DNA of 5,897 bases, from assembly GCA_022739095.1 (NCBI GenBank), contig JAIJEI010000135.1, positions 1 to 5,897 of the forward strand, read 5' to 3'. Shown here piece after piece: positions 1 to 5,523 of this stretch. The notes below the pieces were generated by a model. It was not told the origin of the DNA. It saw only the letters and a program-made list of their open reading frames with translations, and searched no databases. The position numbers and the translations under genes are program-made. Source of the stretch: Bifidobacterium sp. Lineage in GTDB: Bacteria; Actinomycetota; Actinomycetes; Actinomycetales; Bifidobacteriaceae. Numbering within the stretch: position 1 is the first letter of the stretch; each line of letters starts with the position of its first letter.

Positions 1-154
1 GATGATGGACGCCCGTGCCGCCGTGCGCGACGCGATGATGGCCGAACGCAAGGCCGGCCACTGGGCCGACCCGACCGTTGACGACGATCGCCATGATGAA
101 ACCAGCCTGTTCGGCCACGGCGAGTCCAGCGAAGATGGTGAAACCGAGGAATAA
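1..154 (+). CDS. obg: 3' end of a GTPase gene, probably Obg/CgtA (partial)
   Basis: The reading frame is open from the window edge (first full codon at base 2) to TAA at 152-154 and gives a 50-residue C-terminal tail. The tail begins MMDARAAVRDAMMAERKAGHW and ends in an acidic, disordered-looking stretch (DPTVDDDRHDE, then GESSEDGETEE). No GTPase motif is visible because the G domain lies upstream of the window. The identification rests mainly on context: in Actinobacteria obg is very commonly followed by proB, and Obg proteins there often carry a variable charged tail after the OCT domain. Obg is a ribosome-associated GTPase involved in 50S assembly. The stop directly abuts the proB start (TAA then ATG), so the two genes are almost certainly co-transcribed and translationally coupled. 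That this is coding is well supported; the identity as obg is inference. Confidence 0.68.
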   Translation, partial: MMDARAAVRDAMMAERKAGHWADPTVDDDRHDETSLFGHGESSEDGETEE

Positions 155-1288
155 ATGAGCACTCCGAGTCAGGCCGAGGTGCGGCGGGCCATCGCATCCG
201 CTGGAACCATCGTCGTGAAAGTCGGCTCCAGCTCGCTGACCCAGCCGAGCGGTCACCTCGATCCGGGCAAGCTCGACGCGTTGGCCGCGGCCTTGGCCCA
301 GGTTCGATTGATGGGCGGGCGCGTGGTGCTGGTCTCGTCCGGTGCTATCGCCGCCGGCTTCGGCCCGCTGGGCTTTGACGAACGCCCGGCCGACGTGGCT
401 ACTCAGCAGGCCACCGCAGCGGTCGGCCAAGGTTTGCTCATGGCCCGCTACGAGACTGCTTTTGGCCGTTTCGGTATTCGCGTAGGCCAGATTCTGATTA
501 CCGCTGAAGACACGATTCGCGCCACCCAGTACCGCAATGTGGAGCGCACGCTGGACCGATTGCTCGACCTCGGTGTGGTGCCGATCATCAACGAAAACGA
601 TTCGTTGGCCTCGAACGAGATTCGCTTCGGCGACAACGATCGACTCTCCGCGTTGGTGGCCAATCTGGTGCGCGCCGAAGCCTTGGTGCTACTAACCGAC
701 GTGGACGCGCTGTACACTGCGCCGCCCTCGCAGCTCGGCTCTCGCCGTGTGGAATATGTGCCCAACGTGATTGATGCGCTGGGCGATATCCAAGTCTCCG
801 GCTCCGGCTCCAAGGTCGGCACCGGCGGCATGGTCACCAAACTCGAGGCCGCGCGCGTGGCGGCTGTCTCAGGCATCCCCACGGTACTCACCTGCGCCTC
901 GAACGCGGGCCCTGCGATGATGGGCGATCCGGTGGGCACCGTGTTCGCGCCGGTTAAGGCCCGCGGCTCCTCACGCCGTCTGTGGATCGGCTTCGCCGCC
1001 GACCCGCGCGGCACGATTGTGGTCGATGCGGGTGCCGGCCAGGCGATTCGCGGCGGGCGTGCCTCGCTGCTGGCGGCCGGCGCGCTCGAAGTGCATGGCG
1101 ATTTTTCCGCCGGCGATCCGGTCTGGATCGATGCCGAAAGCGGCGAACATCTGGCCCGAGGCCTCGCCGGCTTCGATTCCGAAGAAATTCCGCAGATGCT
1201 CGGGCGTAACACCACCCAACTCAAACGTTTCCTCGGCCCCCAGTACGCCCACCCACTGGTTCATCGCGACAATCTTGTACTCGTGTGA
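155..1288 (+). CDS. proB: Glutamate 5-kinase (ProB), AA-kinase plus PUA domains
   Basis: The 377-residue protein has the standard length and architecture of ProB. It phosphorylates L-glutamate with ATP to give glutamyl 5-phosphate, the first and normally proline-inhibited step of proline synthesis in the cytoplasm. The amino-acid kinase domain covers about residues 17-260. It shows VVKVGSSSLT (20-29, phosphate loop), SSGAIAAG (61-68), PIINENDS (143-150) with FGDNDRL (158-164) for glutamate and proline binding, LLTDVDALYT (179-188) and GTGGMVTK (222-229) for nucleotide binding. A PUA domain occupies about 282-370. The ATG at 155 is chosen because it directly follows the upstream stop and has GAGGA at 146-150, four bases away. 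proA is not adjacent, so the second pathway enzyme must be encoded elsewhere. A strong hairpin begins two bases after the stop. No key motif is missing. Confidence 0.97.
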   Translation: MSTPSQAEVRRAIASAGTIVVKVGSSSLTQPSGHLDPGKLDALAAALAQVRLMGGRVVLVSSGAIAAGFGPLGFDERPADVATQQATAAVGQGLLMARYETAFGRFGIRVGQILITAEDTIRATQYRNVERTLDRLLDLGVVPIINENDSLASNEIRFGDNDRLSALVANLVRAEALVLLTDVDALYTAPPSQLGSRRVEYVPNVIDALGDIQVSGSGSKVGTGGMVTKLEAARVAAVSGIPTVLTCASNAGPAMMGDPVGTVFAPVKARGSSRRLWIGFAADPRGTIVVDAGAGQAIRGGRASLLAAGALEVHGDFSAGDPVWIDAESGEHLARGLAGFDSEEIPQMLGRNTTQLKRFLGPQYAHPLVHRDNLVLV

Positions 1289-1289
1289 C

Positions 1290-1321
1290 TGATGGGATCT
1301 GTCACACGACAGATCCCATCA
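1290..1321 (+). terminator. Perfect 14-bp hairpin after proB (likely terminator)
   Basis: TGATGGGATCTGTC (1290-1303) pairs perfectly with GACAGATCCCATCA (1308-1321) around the four-base loop ACAC. It starts two bases after the proB stop. There is no U-tract directly behind it; the nearest T run is TTTTT at 1342-1346. It therefore resembles the U-less terminators described in actinobacteria rather than a classical intrinsic terminator. Being fully symmetric, it could also protect the mRNA 3' end or act as an operator for aspC, which starts 43 bases downstream. Confidence 0.7.
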
Positions 1322-1363
1322 CCATAGTGCGGCTCTGGCGATTTTTCGTGCTGTAGGTTTAGC

Positions 1364-2584
1364 ATGGAAACCATGACTATGGCGCAATGGCAGACTCTTT
1401 CCGACCGTATCAACACTGTGGCACCGAGCGCTACGCTCGCCGTCGATTCCAAGGCCAAGGCCATGAAGGCCGCCGGACTTGACGTTATCGGCTTCGGCGC
1501 AGGTGAACCGAATTTCCCGACCCCCGCAAACGTGGTCAAAGCTGCGGCAGATGCCTGCCTTGACCCGAAGAACTACAAGTACACGCCGACGCCGGGCCTG
1601 CCCGAGCTGCGTGAAGCTATCGCCGCCAAGGTACTGCGCGATTCCGGCTACGAGGTGTCCGCCGACCAGGTTGTGGTGACCAACGGTGGCAAGCAGGCTG
1701 TATACGAATCCTTCCAAATCCTGCTCAACGATGGTGATGAGGTCATCATTCCGGCCCCGTACTGGACCAGCTACCCTGAAGCCGTCAAATTGGCGGGTGG
1801 CGTGCCTGTCGAAGTATTCGCCGGTGCCGACGTGAACTTCGAGCCCTCGCTTGAGGCGCTGGAAGCGGCCCGTACCGAGCGTACGAAGGCGATCATCGTC
1901 AACTCCCCGAACAACCCGACCGGAGCCGTCTGGAAGCCGGAAACCGTGGAAGCGATCGGTCGTTGGGCCGTCGAGCACCACATCTGGGTTATCTCCGACG
2001 AGATCTACGAGCACCTGAACTACGACGACGCGCGCACCACCTACATCGGTGCCGCCGTGCCCGAATGCCGTGGGCAGCTGCTGGTGCTCAATGGCGTGGC
2101 TAAGACCTATGCGATGCCTGGCTGGCGCGTGGGTTGGATGGTCGCGCCGCTTGCCGTGGCTAAGGCCGCCACCAAGCTGCAGGGCCACGTGACCTCCAAT
2201 GTGGCCAACATTTCCCAGCGCGCTGCTTTGGCTGCTGTGGCTGGCCCGCTGGATGAGGTGCATGAGATGCGCAAGGCGTTCGATGCACGTCGCCGCGCGA
2301 TTGTGCCCGCTCTGAACGATATCGAGGGTGTCAACTGCCCGACCCCGACCGGCGCGTTCTATGCGTTTGCGGACATCACCGCTCTGCTCGACAAGCCGCT
2401 GGGTCCCAAGGGCACCGTGTCCGATACATCCGCCGATTTCGCCTCCGCACTGTTGGATGAGGCCCACGTGGCCGCCGTCCCCGGCGAGGCCTTCGGTGCT
2501 CCCGGTTACCTGCGTTTCTCCTACGCATTGGCCGACGAAGACCTAGCCGAAGGCATGCGTCGATTCAAGGAATGGGCTAACTGA
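1364..2584 (+). CDS. aspC: Class I PLP-dependent aspartate-type aminotransferase
   Basis: The 406-residue protein is a fold-type I aminotransferase that would exchange amino groups between aspartate and 2-oxoglutarate/oxaloacetate through PLP. Visible motifs are GFGAGEPNF (43-51, substrate and N-terminal lid), TNGGKQA (106-112, PLP phosphate), SPNNPTG (181-187; the second Asn contacts the PLP ring), SDEIY (211-215; Asp212 binds the pyridine nitrogen), NGVAKTYAMPGWR (243-255; Lys247 forms the Schiff base and Arg255 binds phosphate), and LRFSYA (383-388; Arg384 binds the substrate alpha-carboxylate). This resembles the bacterial Ib-type aspartate aminotransferases; prephenate or other side activity cannot be excluded. 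ATGs at 1364, 1373 and 1379 are all in frame. The 1373 start has GGAA just upstream and gives 403 residues, so the true start is uncertain by nine bases. TAGGTT at 1354-1359 might be a -10 for a nearly leaderless mRNA. Confidence 0.93.
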   Translation: METMTMAQWQTLSDRINTVAPSATLAVDSKAKAMKAAGLDVIGFGAGEPNFPTPANVVKAAADACLDPKNYKYTPTPGLPELREAIAAKVLRDSGYEVSADQVVVTNGGKQAVYESFQILLNDGDEVIIPAPYWTSYPEAVKLAGGVPVEVFAGADVNFEPSLEALEAARTERTKAIIVNSPNNPTGAVWKPETVEAIGRWAVEHHIWVISDEIYEHLNYDDARTTYIGAAVPECRGQLLVLNGVAKTYAMPGWRVGWMVAPLAVAKAATKLQGHVTSNVANISQRAALAAVAGPLDEVHEMRKAFDARRRAIVPALNDIEGVNCPTPTGAFYAFADITALLDKPLGPKGTVSDTSADFASALLDEAHVAAVPGEAFGAPGYLRFSYALADEDLAEGMRRFKEWAN

Positions 2585-2590
2585 GAAGAG

Positions 2591-2628
2591 TCGCGTGCCC
2601 GTGCACATGCCACGTGCGCGACACGCGA
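2591..2628 (+). terminator. Possible GC-rich terminator hairpin after aspC
   Basis: TCGCGTG (2591-2597) is the exact reverse complement of CACGCGA (2622-2628). The enclosed bases can form further small stems, for example CGTG 2600-2603 with CACG 2611-2614. It starts six bases after the aspC stop and ends just before the tRNA promoter. There is no strong U-tract, so its role as a terminator is inferred from position and GC content only. Confidence 0.35.
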
Positions 2629-2629
2629 T

Positions 2630-2658
2630 TTGCGATAATCCACCGGAGCCGTTACTAT
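2630..2658 (+). promoter_or_regulatory. Promoter of tRNA-Trp / secE / nusG
   Basis: TTGCGA (2630-2635) and TACTAT (2653-2658) are separated by 17 bases and match sigma-A/sigma-70-type -35 and -10 elements. The predicted start is near 2665, giving a ~60-base 5' leader before the tRNA that RNase P would remove. The leader contains overlapping small hairpins around GGCGGTTTCGCC (2667-2678) and AGGTG/CACCT (2711-2715 with 2722-2726), the latter ending exactly at the base before the tRNA. The site is predicted by pattern only. Confidence 0.7.
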
Positions 2659-2726
2659 AACGACTTGGCGGTTTCGCCGTGGCGAAGCGTTCTCTACGGA
2701 ATGCACGCCGAGGTGGATTTTCACCT

Positions 2727-2802
2727 AGGGAAGTGGCGCAATTGGTAGCGCAACGGTCTCCAAAACCGTAGGTTGTGGGTTCGAGTCCCGCCTTCCCTGC
2801 CA
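2727..2802 (+). tRNA. trpT: tRNA-Trp (anticodon CCA), CCA end encoded
   Basis: A complete cloverleaf is visible. The acceptor stem is AGGGAAG (2727-2733) with CTTCCCT (2792-2798), the discriminator is G2799, and the 3' CCA is encoded at 2800-2802. The D stem is GCGC (2736-2739) with GCGC (2748-2751) around a loop containing GG. The anticodon stem is ACGGT (2753-2757) with ACCGT (2765-2769), and its loop CTCCAAA puts the anticodon CCA at 2760-2762, reading UGG. The T stem is GTGGG (2775-2779) with CCCGC (2787-2791), loop TTCGAGT. All stems pair, with one G-U in the T stem. It is followed by T6 (2805-2810) but no hairpin terminator, so transcription probably continues into secE, 39 bases downstream. 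A tRNA-Trp next to secE-nusG is a known arrangement in several bacterial groups. Confidence 0.98.
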
Positions 2803-2841
2803 AGTTTTTTCAATAATCAAGCAGCTGACGCGAGGTACAGA

Positions 2842-3069
2842 ATGGCTAAGACGAACAACAGCGAAAAGGTAGTCAAGCCGAATGTCTTCATGCGTATCGG
2901 TCTGTTTATCAAGCAGATCATCGACGAGCTTCGCAAGGTCGTAACCCCTACTGCCAAGGAACTGTTCTTCTGGTCTCTGGCTGTGTTCATCTTCGTGCTG
3001 CTGCTGATGGCCCTCGTGACTGGCATGGACTTCGGTCTGGGCAAGGCCACGCTGTGGGTGTTCGGCTGA
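2842..3069 (+). CDS. secE: Preprotein translocase subunit SecE
   Basis: The 75-residue protein is the small single-span SecE typical of Gram-positive bacteria, the clamp subunit of the SecYEG protein-export channel in the cytoplasmic membrane. A basic, hydrophilic N-terminus (1-17) is followed by the amphipathic segment FMRIGLFIKQIIDELRKVVTPT (about 16-37), which carries the conserved E-L-x-K-V-x-x-P-T signature. A single membrane helix follows (about 42-62, rich in F, V and L), then a short tail. The ATG at 2842 is chosen because GAGGT at 2832-2836 lies five bases upstream. The frame stays open further upstream, but only through the tRNA gene. nusG follows after 29 bases, the usual secE-nusG pair. 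Expression probably depends on the tRNA promoter, since no convincing promoter lies between the tRNA and secE. Confidence 0.96.
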   Translation: MAKTNNSEKVVKPNVFMRIGLFIKQIIDELRKVVTPTAKELFFWSLAVFIFVLLLMALVTGMDFGLGKATLWVFG

Positions 3070-3098
3070 TCCGCACAACCTAAGGTGAATAACAACGC

Positions 3099-3992
3099 AT
3101 GAGTGATGAACTGAATCTCGAGAACCTCGACGCCGTCCCAGCTGAGGAGCCTGTTGTCGAGGCTTCCGAAGCTGTTGCCGATGAGGCAGCTGCCCCGGCT
3201 GAACCGGTTGCTGACCTTTCCGCAGAATCTGACGCATCCGTCGACAATACAGATGTTGAGTCCGACGCTCCGGCGGCGACTGAATCCGCTCCCGTTGCTT
3301 CCACTCAGACCGAGACCGTTTCTCTGGATGAGGACGAGGAAGAAGTCAACGAATCCGAGCAGGCCGAGGAGACCGATGCCGGTCAGCAGGCCGTTGACGA
3401 GTTCTCCAAGTCCCTGCGTTCCCTTGATGGCAAGTGGTACGTGCTGCACACTTACTCCGGCTATGAGAAGCGTGTGAAGACCAACATCGAGTCCCGCGTC
3501 GCCTCCTTCGGTATGGAAGACCAGATCTTCCAGGTCGAGGTGCCGATGGAAGAAGTCGAGAAGCACACCGAAAAGGGCAAGAAGGTCATCACCCGCGTGC
3601 GTGTTCCTGGCTACGTGCTGATTCGTATGTGGCCGGATGAGAACGCCCGCCGTATCGTTCGTGAAACCGAAGGCGTGACCGGTTTCGTCGGCCCGACCAA
3701 GGATCCGGCCCCGCTCTCCCGCAAGGAAGTCGTGGCGATGATGGCTCCGATGATCGCTTCCGAGGCACTCAAAGCCGCCGGCGACAAGCCTGCCGCCGCC
3801 AAGAAGCGCAAGGTCGAAGTCTCCTACGCCGTTGGCGATCAGGTCACCGTCACCGATGGACCTTTCGCCACCATGGCCGCCGTTGTTTCCGACGTGGAGC
3901 CCACCACTCAGAAGCTCACCGTGCTCGTGTCCATCTTCGGCCGCGATACGCCGGTGGAGCTTGGCTTCCACCAGGTTCAGAAGCTCGACTGA
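3099..3992 (+). CDS. nusG: Transcription termination/antitermination factor NusG with long acidic N-terminus
   Basis: The 297-residue NusG has the normal two domains plus an extension. Residues 1-103 contain no Lys, Arg or His and 33 Asp/Glu, with Ala, Val, Ser and Pro filling the rest, so this part is expected to be disordered. The NGN domain (about 111-200) starts KWYVLHTYSGYEKRVK and contains VPGYVLIRM (169-177) and GVTGFVGPT (192-200); it binds the RNA polymerase clamp. A linker with a KKRK cluster (215-218) leads to the KOW domain (about 243-297, VGDQVTVTDGPF at 245-256), which in the family contacts S10/NusE or Rho. The ATG at 3099 follows AAGGTG (3082-3087) by 11 bases, a slightly long spacing. 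Acidic N-terminal extensions are common in actinobacterial NusG; this one is more than a third of the protein. The stop lies within the outer arm of a downstream palindrome. Confidence 0.97.
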   Translation: MSDELNLENLDAVPAEEPVVEASEAVADEAAAPAEPVADLSAESDASVDNTDVESDAPAATESAPVASTQTETVSLDEDEEEVNESEQAEETDAGQQAVDEFSKSLRSLDGKWYVLHTYSGYEKRVKTNIESRVASFGMEDQIFQVEVPMEEVEKHTEKGKKVITRVRVPGYVLIRMWPDENARRIVRETEGVTGFVGPTKDPAPLSRKEVVAMMAPMIASEALKAAGDKPAAAKKRKVEVSYAVGDQVTVTDGPFATMAAVVSDVEPTTQKLTVLVSIFGRDTPVELGFHQVQKLD

Positions 3993-4090
3993 CGCACAAT
4001 GATGGAGCGCCTTCCACGTTGCTCCTCGGTTGCGCTACCTTTGTAGCGCTCCCTCGGTGCGCCTTGAAGTCGCACGCATCATTGCACGTC
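3991..4090 (+). repeat. ~100-bp nested palindromic region after nusG
   Basis: The outer arms are GACG-ca-CAATGATG (3991-4004) and CATCATTG-ca-CGTC (4077-4090): 12 of 14 positions pair around a symmetric two-base mismatch. Inside are a 7-bp hairpin, GCGCTAC (4032-4038) with GTAGCGC (4043-4049), loop CTTT; a 5-bp hairpin, GTGCG (4057-4061) with CGCAC (4071-4075); and a competing pairing, GGAGCGC (4004-4010) with GCGCTCC (4046-4052). There is also an imperfect direct repeat: GCTCCTCGGTTGCGC (4021-4035) and GCTCCCTCGGTGCGC (4048-4062). No ORF is present. The form fits either a small dispersed palindromic repeat or a structured mRNA 3' end; the sequence alone does not decide. Confidence 0.7.
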
Positions 4091-4108
4091 AGCATTTGAA
4101 ACTTTTAC

Positions 4109-4138
4109 AGAGCCCGACCATCGTTGTCGGGCTCTTTT
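4109..4138 (+). terminator. Intrinsic terminator of the tRNA-Trp/secE/nusG unit
   Basis: AGAGCCCGAC (4109-4118) pairs perfectly with GTCGGGCTCT (4126-4135) around the 7-base loop CATCGTT, and the stem runs into TTTT (4135-4138). It is a classical Rho-independent terminator 117 bases after the nusG stop. It separates nusG from rplK, which in many bacteria lie in one transcript. Confidence 0.92.
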
Positions 4139-4165
4139 GTCGTTGTCCGGGTGGATTTGCATAAT
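4137..4165 (+). promoter_or_regulatory. Candidate promoter of rplK-rplA
   Basis: TTGTCG (4137-4142) and CATAAT (4160-4165) are 17 bases apart; the -10 matches TATAAT at five of six positions. The -35 overlaps the last bases of the nusG terminator's U-tract. Predicted initiation near 4172 leaves a leader of about 185 bases before rplK. A weaker alternative is TTGTCT-16-AATAAT (4247-4274). Both are pattern matches only. Confidence 0.6.
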
Positions 4166-4171
4166 AAGAAA

Positions 4172-4358
4172 GCTTGTGCCTGGAGAGGAGACTCGCTAGC
4201 ACAGCACAGCAATATAAGTTGCGGGAGGAGACCGACCACAGGCCGATTGTCTACATTATGCACGGATAAATAATGAGTCAAGACCGAGCATGATGGCAGA
4301 CAGCCGAACCTGAGGACGGCGACCATTCGAACCGCGTTATAGAAAGAAGAACCATAAT
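4172..4358 (+). promoter_or_regulatory. Long structured 5' leader of rplK-rplA
   Basis: This gene-free stretch would form the mRNA leader if the 4137-4165 promoter is used. It contains CATTAT (4254-4259) paired with ATAATG (4270-4275), reinforced outside by GTCT (4249-4252) with AGAC (4281-4284), and GCCG (4303-4306) with CGGC (4317-4320). GAGGAGAC occurs twice (4185-4192 and 4225-4232) without a nearby start codon, and AGACCGA occurs twice (4229-4235 and 4281-4287). In E. coli the L11-L1 mRNA is repressed by L1 binding a leader site that mimics its 23S rRNA site, so an L1-responsive leader is the natural hypothesis. I could not identify that binding motif with confidence. The immediate rplK ribosome-binding region is the purine run GAAAGAAGAA (4342-4351), with no clear GGAGG. 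Confidence 0.5.
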
Positions 4359-4790
4359 ATGGCTCCCAAGAAGAAAGTCTCGGCGCTGATCAAGCTCCAG
4401 ATCCAGGCTGGCAAGGCCAACCCGGCCCCGCCGCTGGGCCCGGCTCTGGGTTCGCATGGCGTGAACATCATGGATTTCTGCAAGGCATACAATGCCCAGA
4501 CGCAGGACAAGATGGGTCAGGTCATCCCTGTCGAGATCACCGTTTACGAAGATCGTTCCTTCACCTTCGTTCTCAAGACCCCGCCGGCTGCAGCTCTGCT
4601 GAAGAAGGCTGCTGGCATTGAGAAGGGTACCGAGAACCCGCTGACCCACAAGGTTGGCTCTGTTACCAAGGCGCAGGTTCGCGAAATCGCCGAGACCAAG
4701 ATGGAAGATCTGTCTGCTCGCGATATCGAGGCCGGCATGAAGATCATCGAGGGCACCGCTCGCTCGATGGGCATCACGGTTACGGACTGA
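4359..4790 (+). CDS. rplK: 50S ribosomal protein L11
   Basis: The 143-residue protein is a normal-length L11, which binds the GTPase-associated centre of 23S rRNA at the base of the L7/L12 stalk and is needed for stringent-response signalling by Rel enzymes. The N-terminal domain carries QIQAGKANPAPPLGPALGSH (14-33), the proline-rich loop that forms the thiostrepton pocket, then GVNIMDFCKAYN (34-45). The C-terminal RNA-binding domain includes KTPPAAALLKKAAG (73-86) and ends in the L11 signature KIIEGTARSMGITVTD (128-143). The start at 4359 matches the family's usual MAxKKKV beginning. It ends in tandem in-frame stops TGA TAA (4788-4793), and the second overlaps the rplA Shine-Dalgarno. The SD upstream of rplK itself is weak, which suggests control through the leader. 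rplA follows after 15 bases, so the two are co-transcribed. Confidence 0.98.
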   Translation: MAPKKKVSALIKLQIQAGKANPAPPLGPALGSHGVNIMDFCKAYNAQTQDKMGQVIPVEITVYEDRSFTFVLKTPPAAALLKKAAGIEKGTENPLTHKVGSVTKAQVREIAETKMEDLSARDIEAGMKIIEGTARSMGITVTD

Positions 4791-4805
4791 TAAGGAGAAG
4801 GACAG

Positions 4806-5498
4806 ATGGTAAAGCGTTCCAAGAAGTACCGCGAAGCCGCTGAGCGCGTCGATCGCAACAACCTCTACACCGCCGACGAGGCCATTGCCCTGCTCAAGAG
4901 CATGCCTGCCTACAACTTCGACCAGACCGTCGAGGCTGTGTTCCGTCTGAGCGTTGACCCGCGTAAGGCCGACCAGCTCGTGCGTGGTACCGTCAACCTG
5001 CCTCACGGCACTGGTAAGACCGCCAAGGTCCTCGTGTTCGCCCGTGGCCCGAAGGCCACCGAGGCCACCGAGGCCGGTGCCGACATCGTCGGTGATGACG
5101 ACCTGATCGCAAAGGTTCAGGGCGGCTTCCTCGACTTCGACGCCGTGGTCGCCACCCCGGACATGATGGGCAAGGTCGGCCGTCTGGGCCGTGTGCTCGG
5201 TCCGCGTGGCCTGATGCCGAACCCCAAGACCGGCACCGTGACCATGGATGTCACCAAGGCTGTCAAGGACATCAAGGGCGGCAAGATCGAGTTCCGTGTC
5301 GACAAGAACGGCAACCTGAGCTTCCTCATCGGCAAGATGAGCTTCGATGAGTCCGCTCTGGACGAGAACTTCAAGGCTGTGGCCGACGAAGTCAAGCGTC
5401 TGAAGCCGTCCACCGTGAAGGGCCGTTACCTGACCAAGGCGACCATCACCTCCACGATGAACCCGGGCGTTCCGGTTGACCCGAACACCTTGGCCTGA
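4806..5498 (+). CDS. rplA: 50S ribosomal protein L1
   Basis: The 230-residue protein is a full-length L1, which forms the mobile L1 stalk on 23S rRNA helices 76-78 and helps release deacylated tRNA from the E site. In E. coli it is also the translational repressor of its own L11-L1 operon. The N-terminus MVKRSKKYREAAERVD and the L1 signature around MGKVGRLGRVLGPRGLMPNP (121-140) are clear. GTVNLPHGTGKTAKVLVFA (61-79) and IEFRVDKNGNLSFLIGKMSF (161-180) are also typical. The start has AAGGAG at 4792-4797, eight bases away. A strong terminator follows 25 bases after the stop. rplJ-rplL, which often come next, are absent; an rRNA operon promoter region follows instead. Confidence 0.98.
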   Translation: MVKRSKKYREAAERVDRNNLYTADEAIALLKSMPAYNFDQTVEAVFRLSVDPRKADQLVRGTVNLPHGTGKTAKVLVFARGPKATEATEAGADIVGDDDLIAKVQGGFLDFDAVVATPDMMGKVGRLGRVLGPRGLMPNPKTGTVTMDVTKAVKDIKGGKIEFRVDKNGNLSFLIGKMSFDESALDENFKAVADEVKRLKPSTVKGRYLTKATITSTMNPGVPVDPNTLA

Positions 5499-5523
5499 GG
5501 CTAGCGAGCTTCAATAGCTACTG

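Noticed and set aside
448..1224. 258-codon open frame on the minus strand opposite proB
   Set aside because: A Ser/Arg/Pro-rich shadow of proB with no recognisable domain and no ribosome-binding site.
1319..2467. 382-codon open frame on the minus strand opposite aspC
   Set aside because: It is antisense to a gene with every aminotransferase catalytic motif. The translation is low-complexity (rich in G, H, R, V), typical of the mirror frame of GC-rich coding DNA, and resembles no family.
2812..2817. AATAAT as a -10 for a secE promoter
   Set aside because: The region 17 bases upstream is the tRNA acceptor stem (GCCTTC) with no -35 resemblance.
2773..2841. Upstream in-frame extension of secE beginning inside the tRNA gene
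   Set aside because: The added residues are translated tRNA sequence. The ATG at 2842 has a well-placed GAGGT and gives the usual SecE start.
2817..3971. 384-codon open frame on the minus strand opposite secE-nusG
   Set aside because: It is antisense to two clear genes. Length alone is explained by third-position GC bias, and its G/L-rich translation mirrors the acidic Ala/Glu-rich NusG tail.
4247..4274. Second promoter-like pair TTGTCT-16-AATAAT upstream of rplK
   Set aside because: It coincides with the arms of the hairpin 4249-4284, and the -35 is weaker. The 17-base-spaced TTGTCG/CATAAT pair at 4137-4165 is preferred, though this one is not excluded.
4290..4313. Short leader ORF (ATG ATG GCA GAC AGC CGA ACC TGA) before rplK
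   Set aside because: Only seven codons, with no Shine-Dalgarno close by and no run of regulatory codons. It falls where hairpin pairing is also possible, so coding is not supported.
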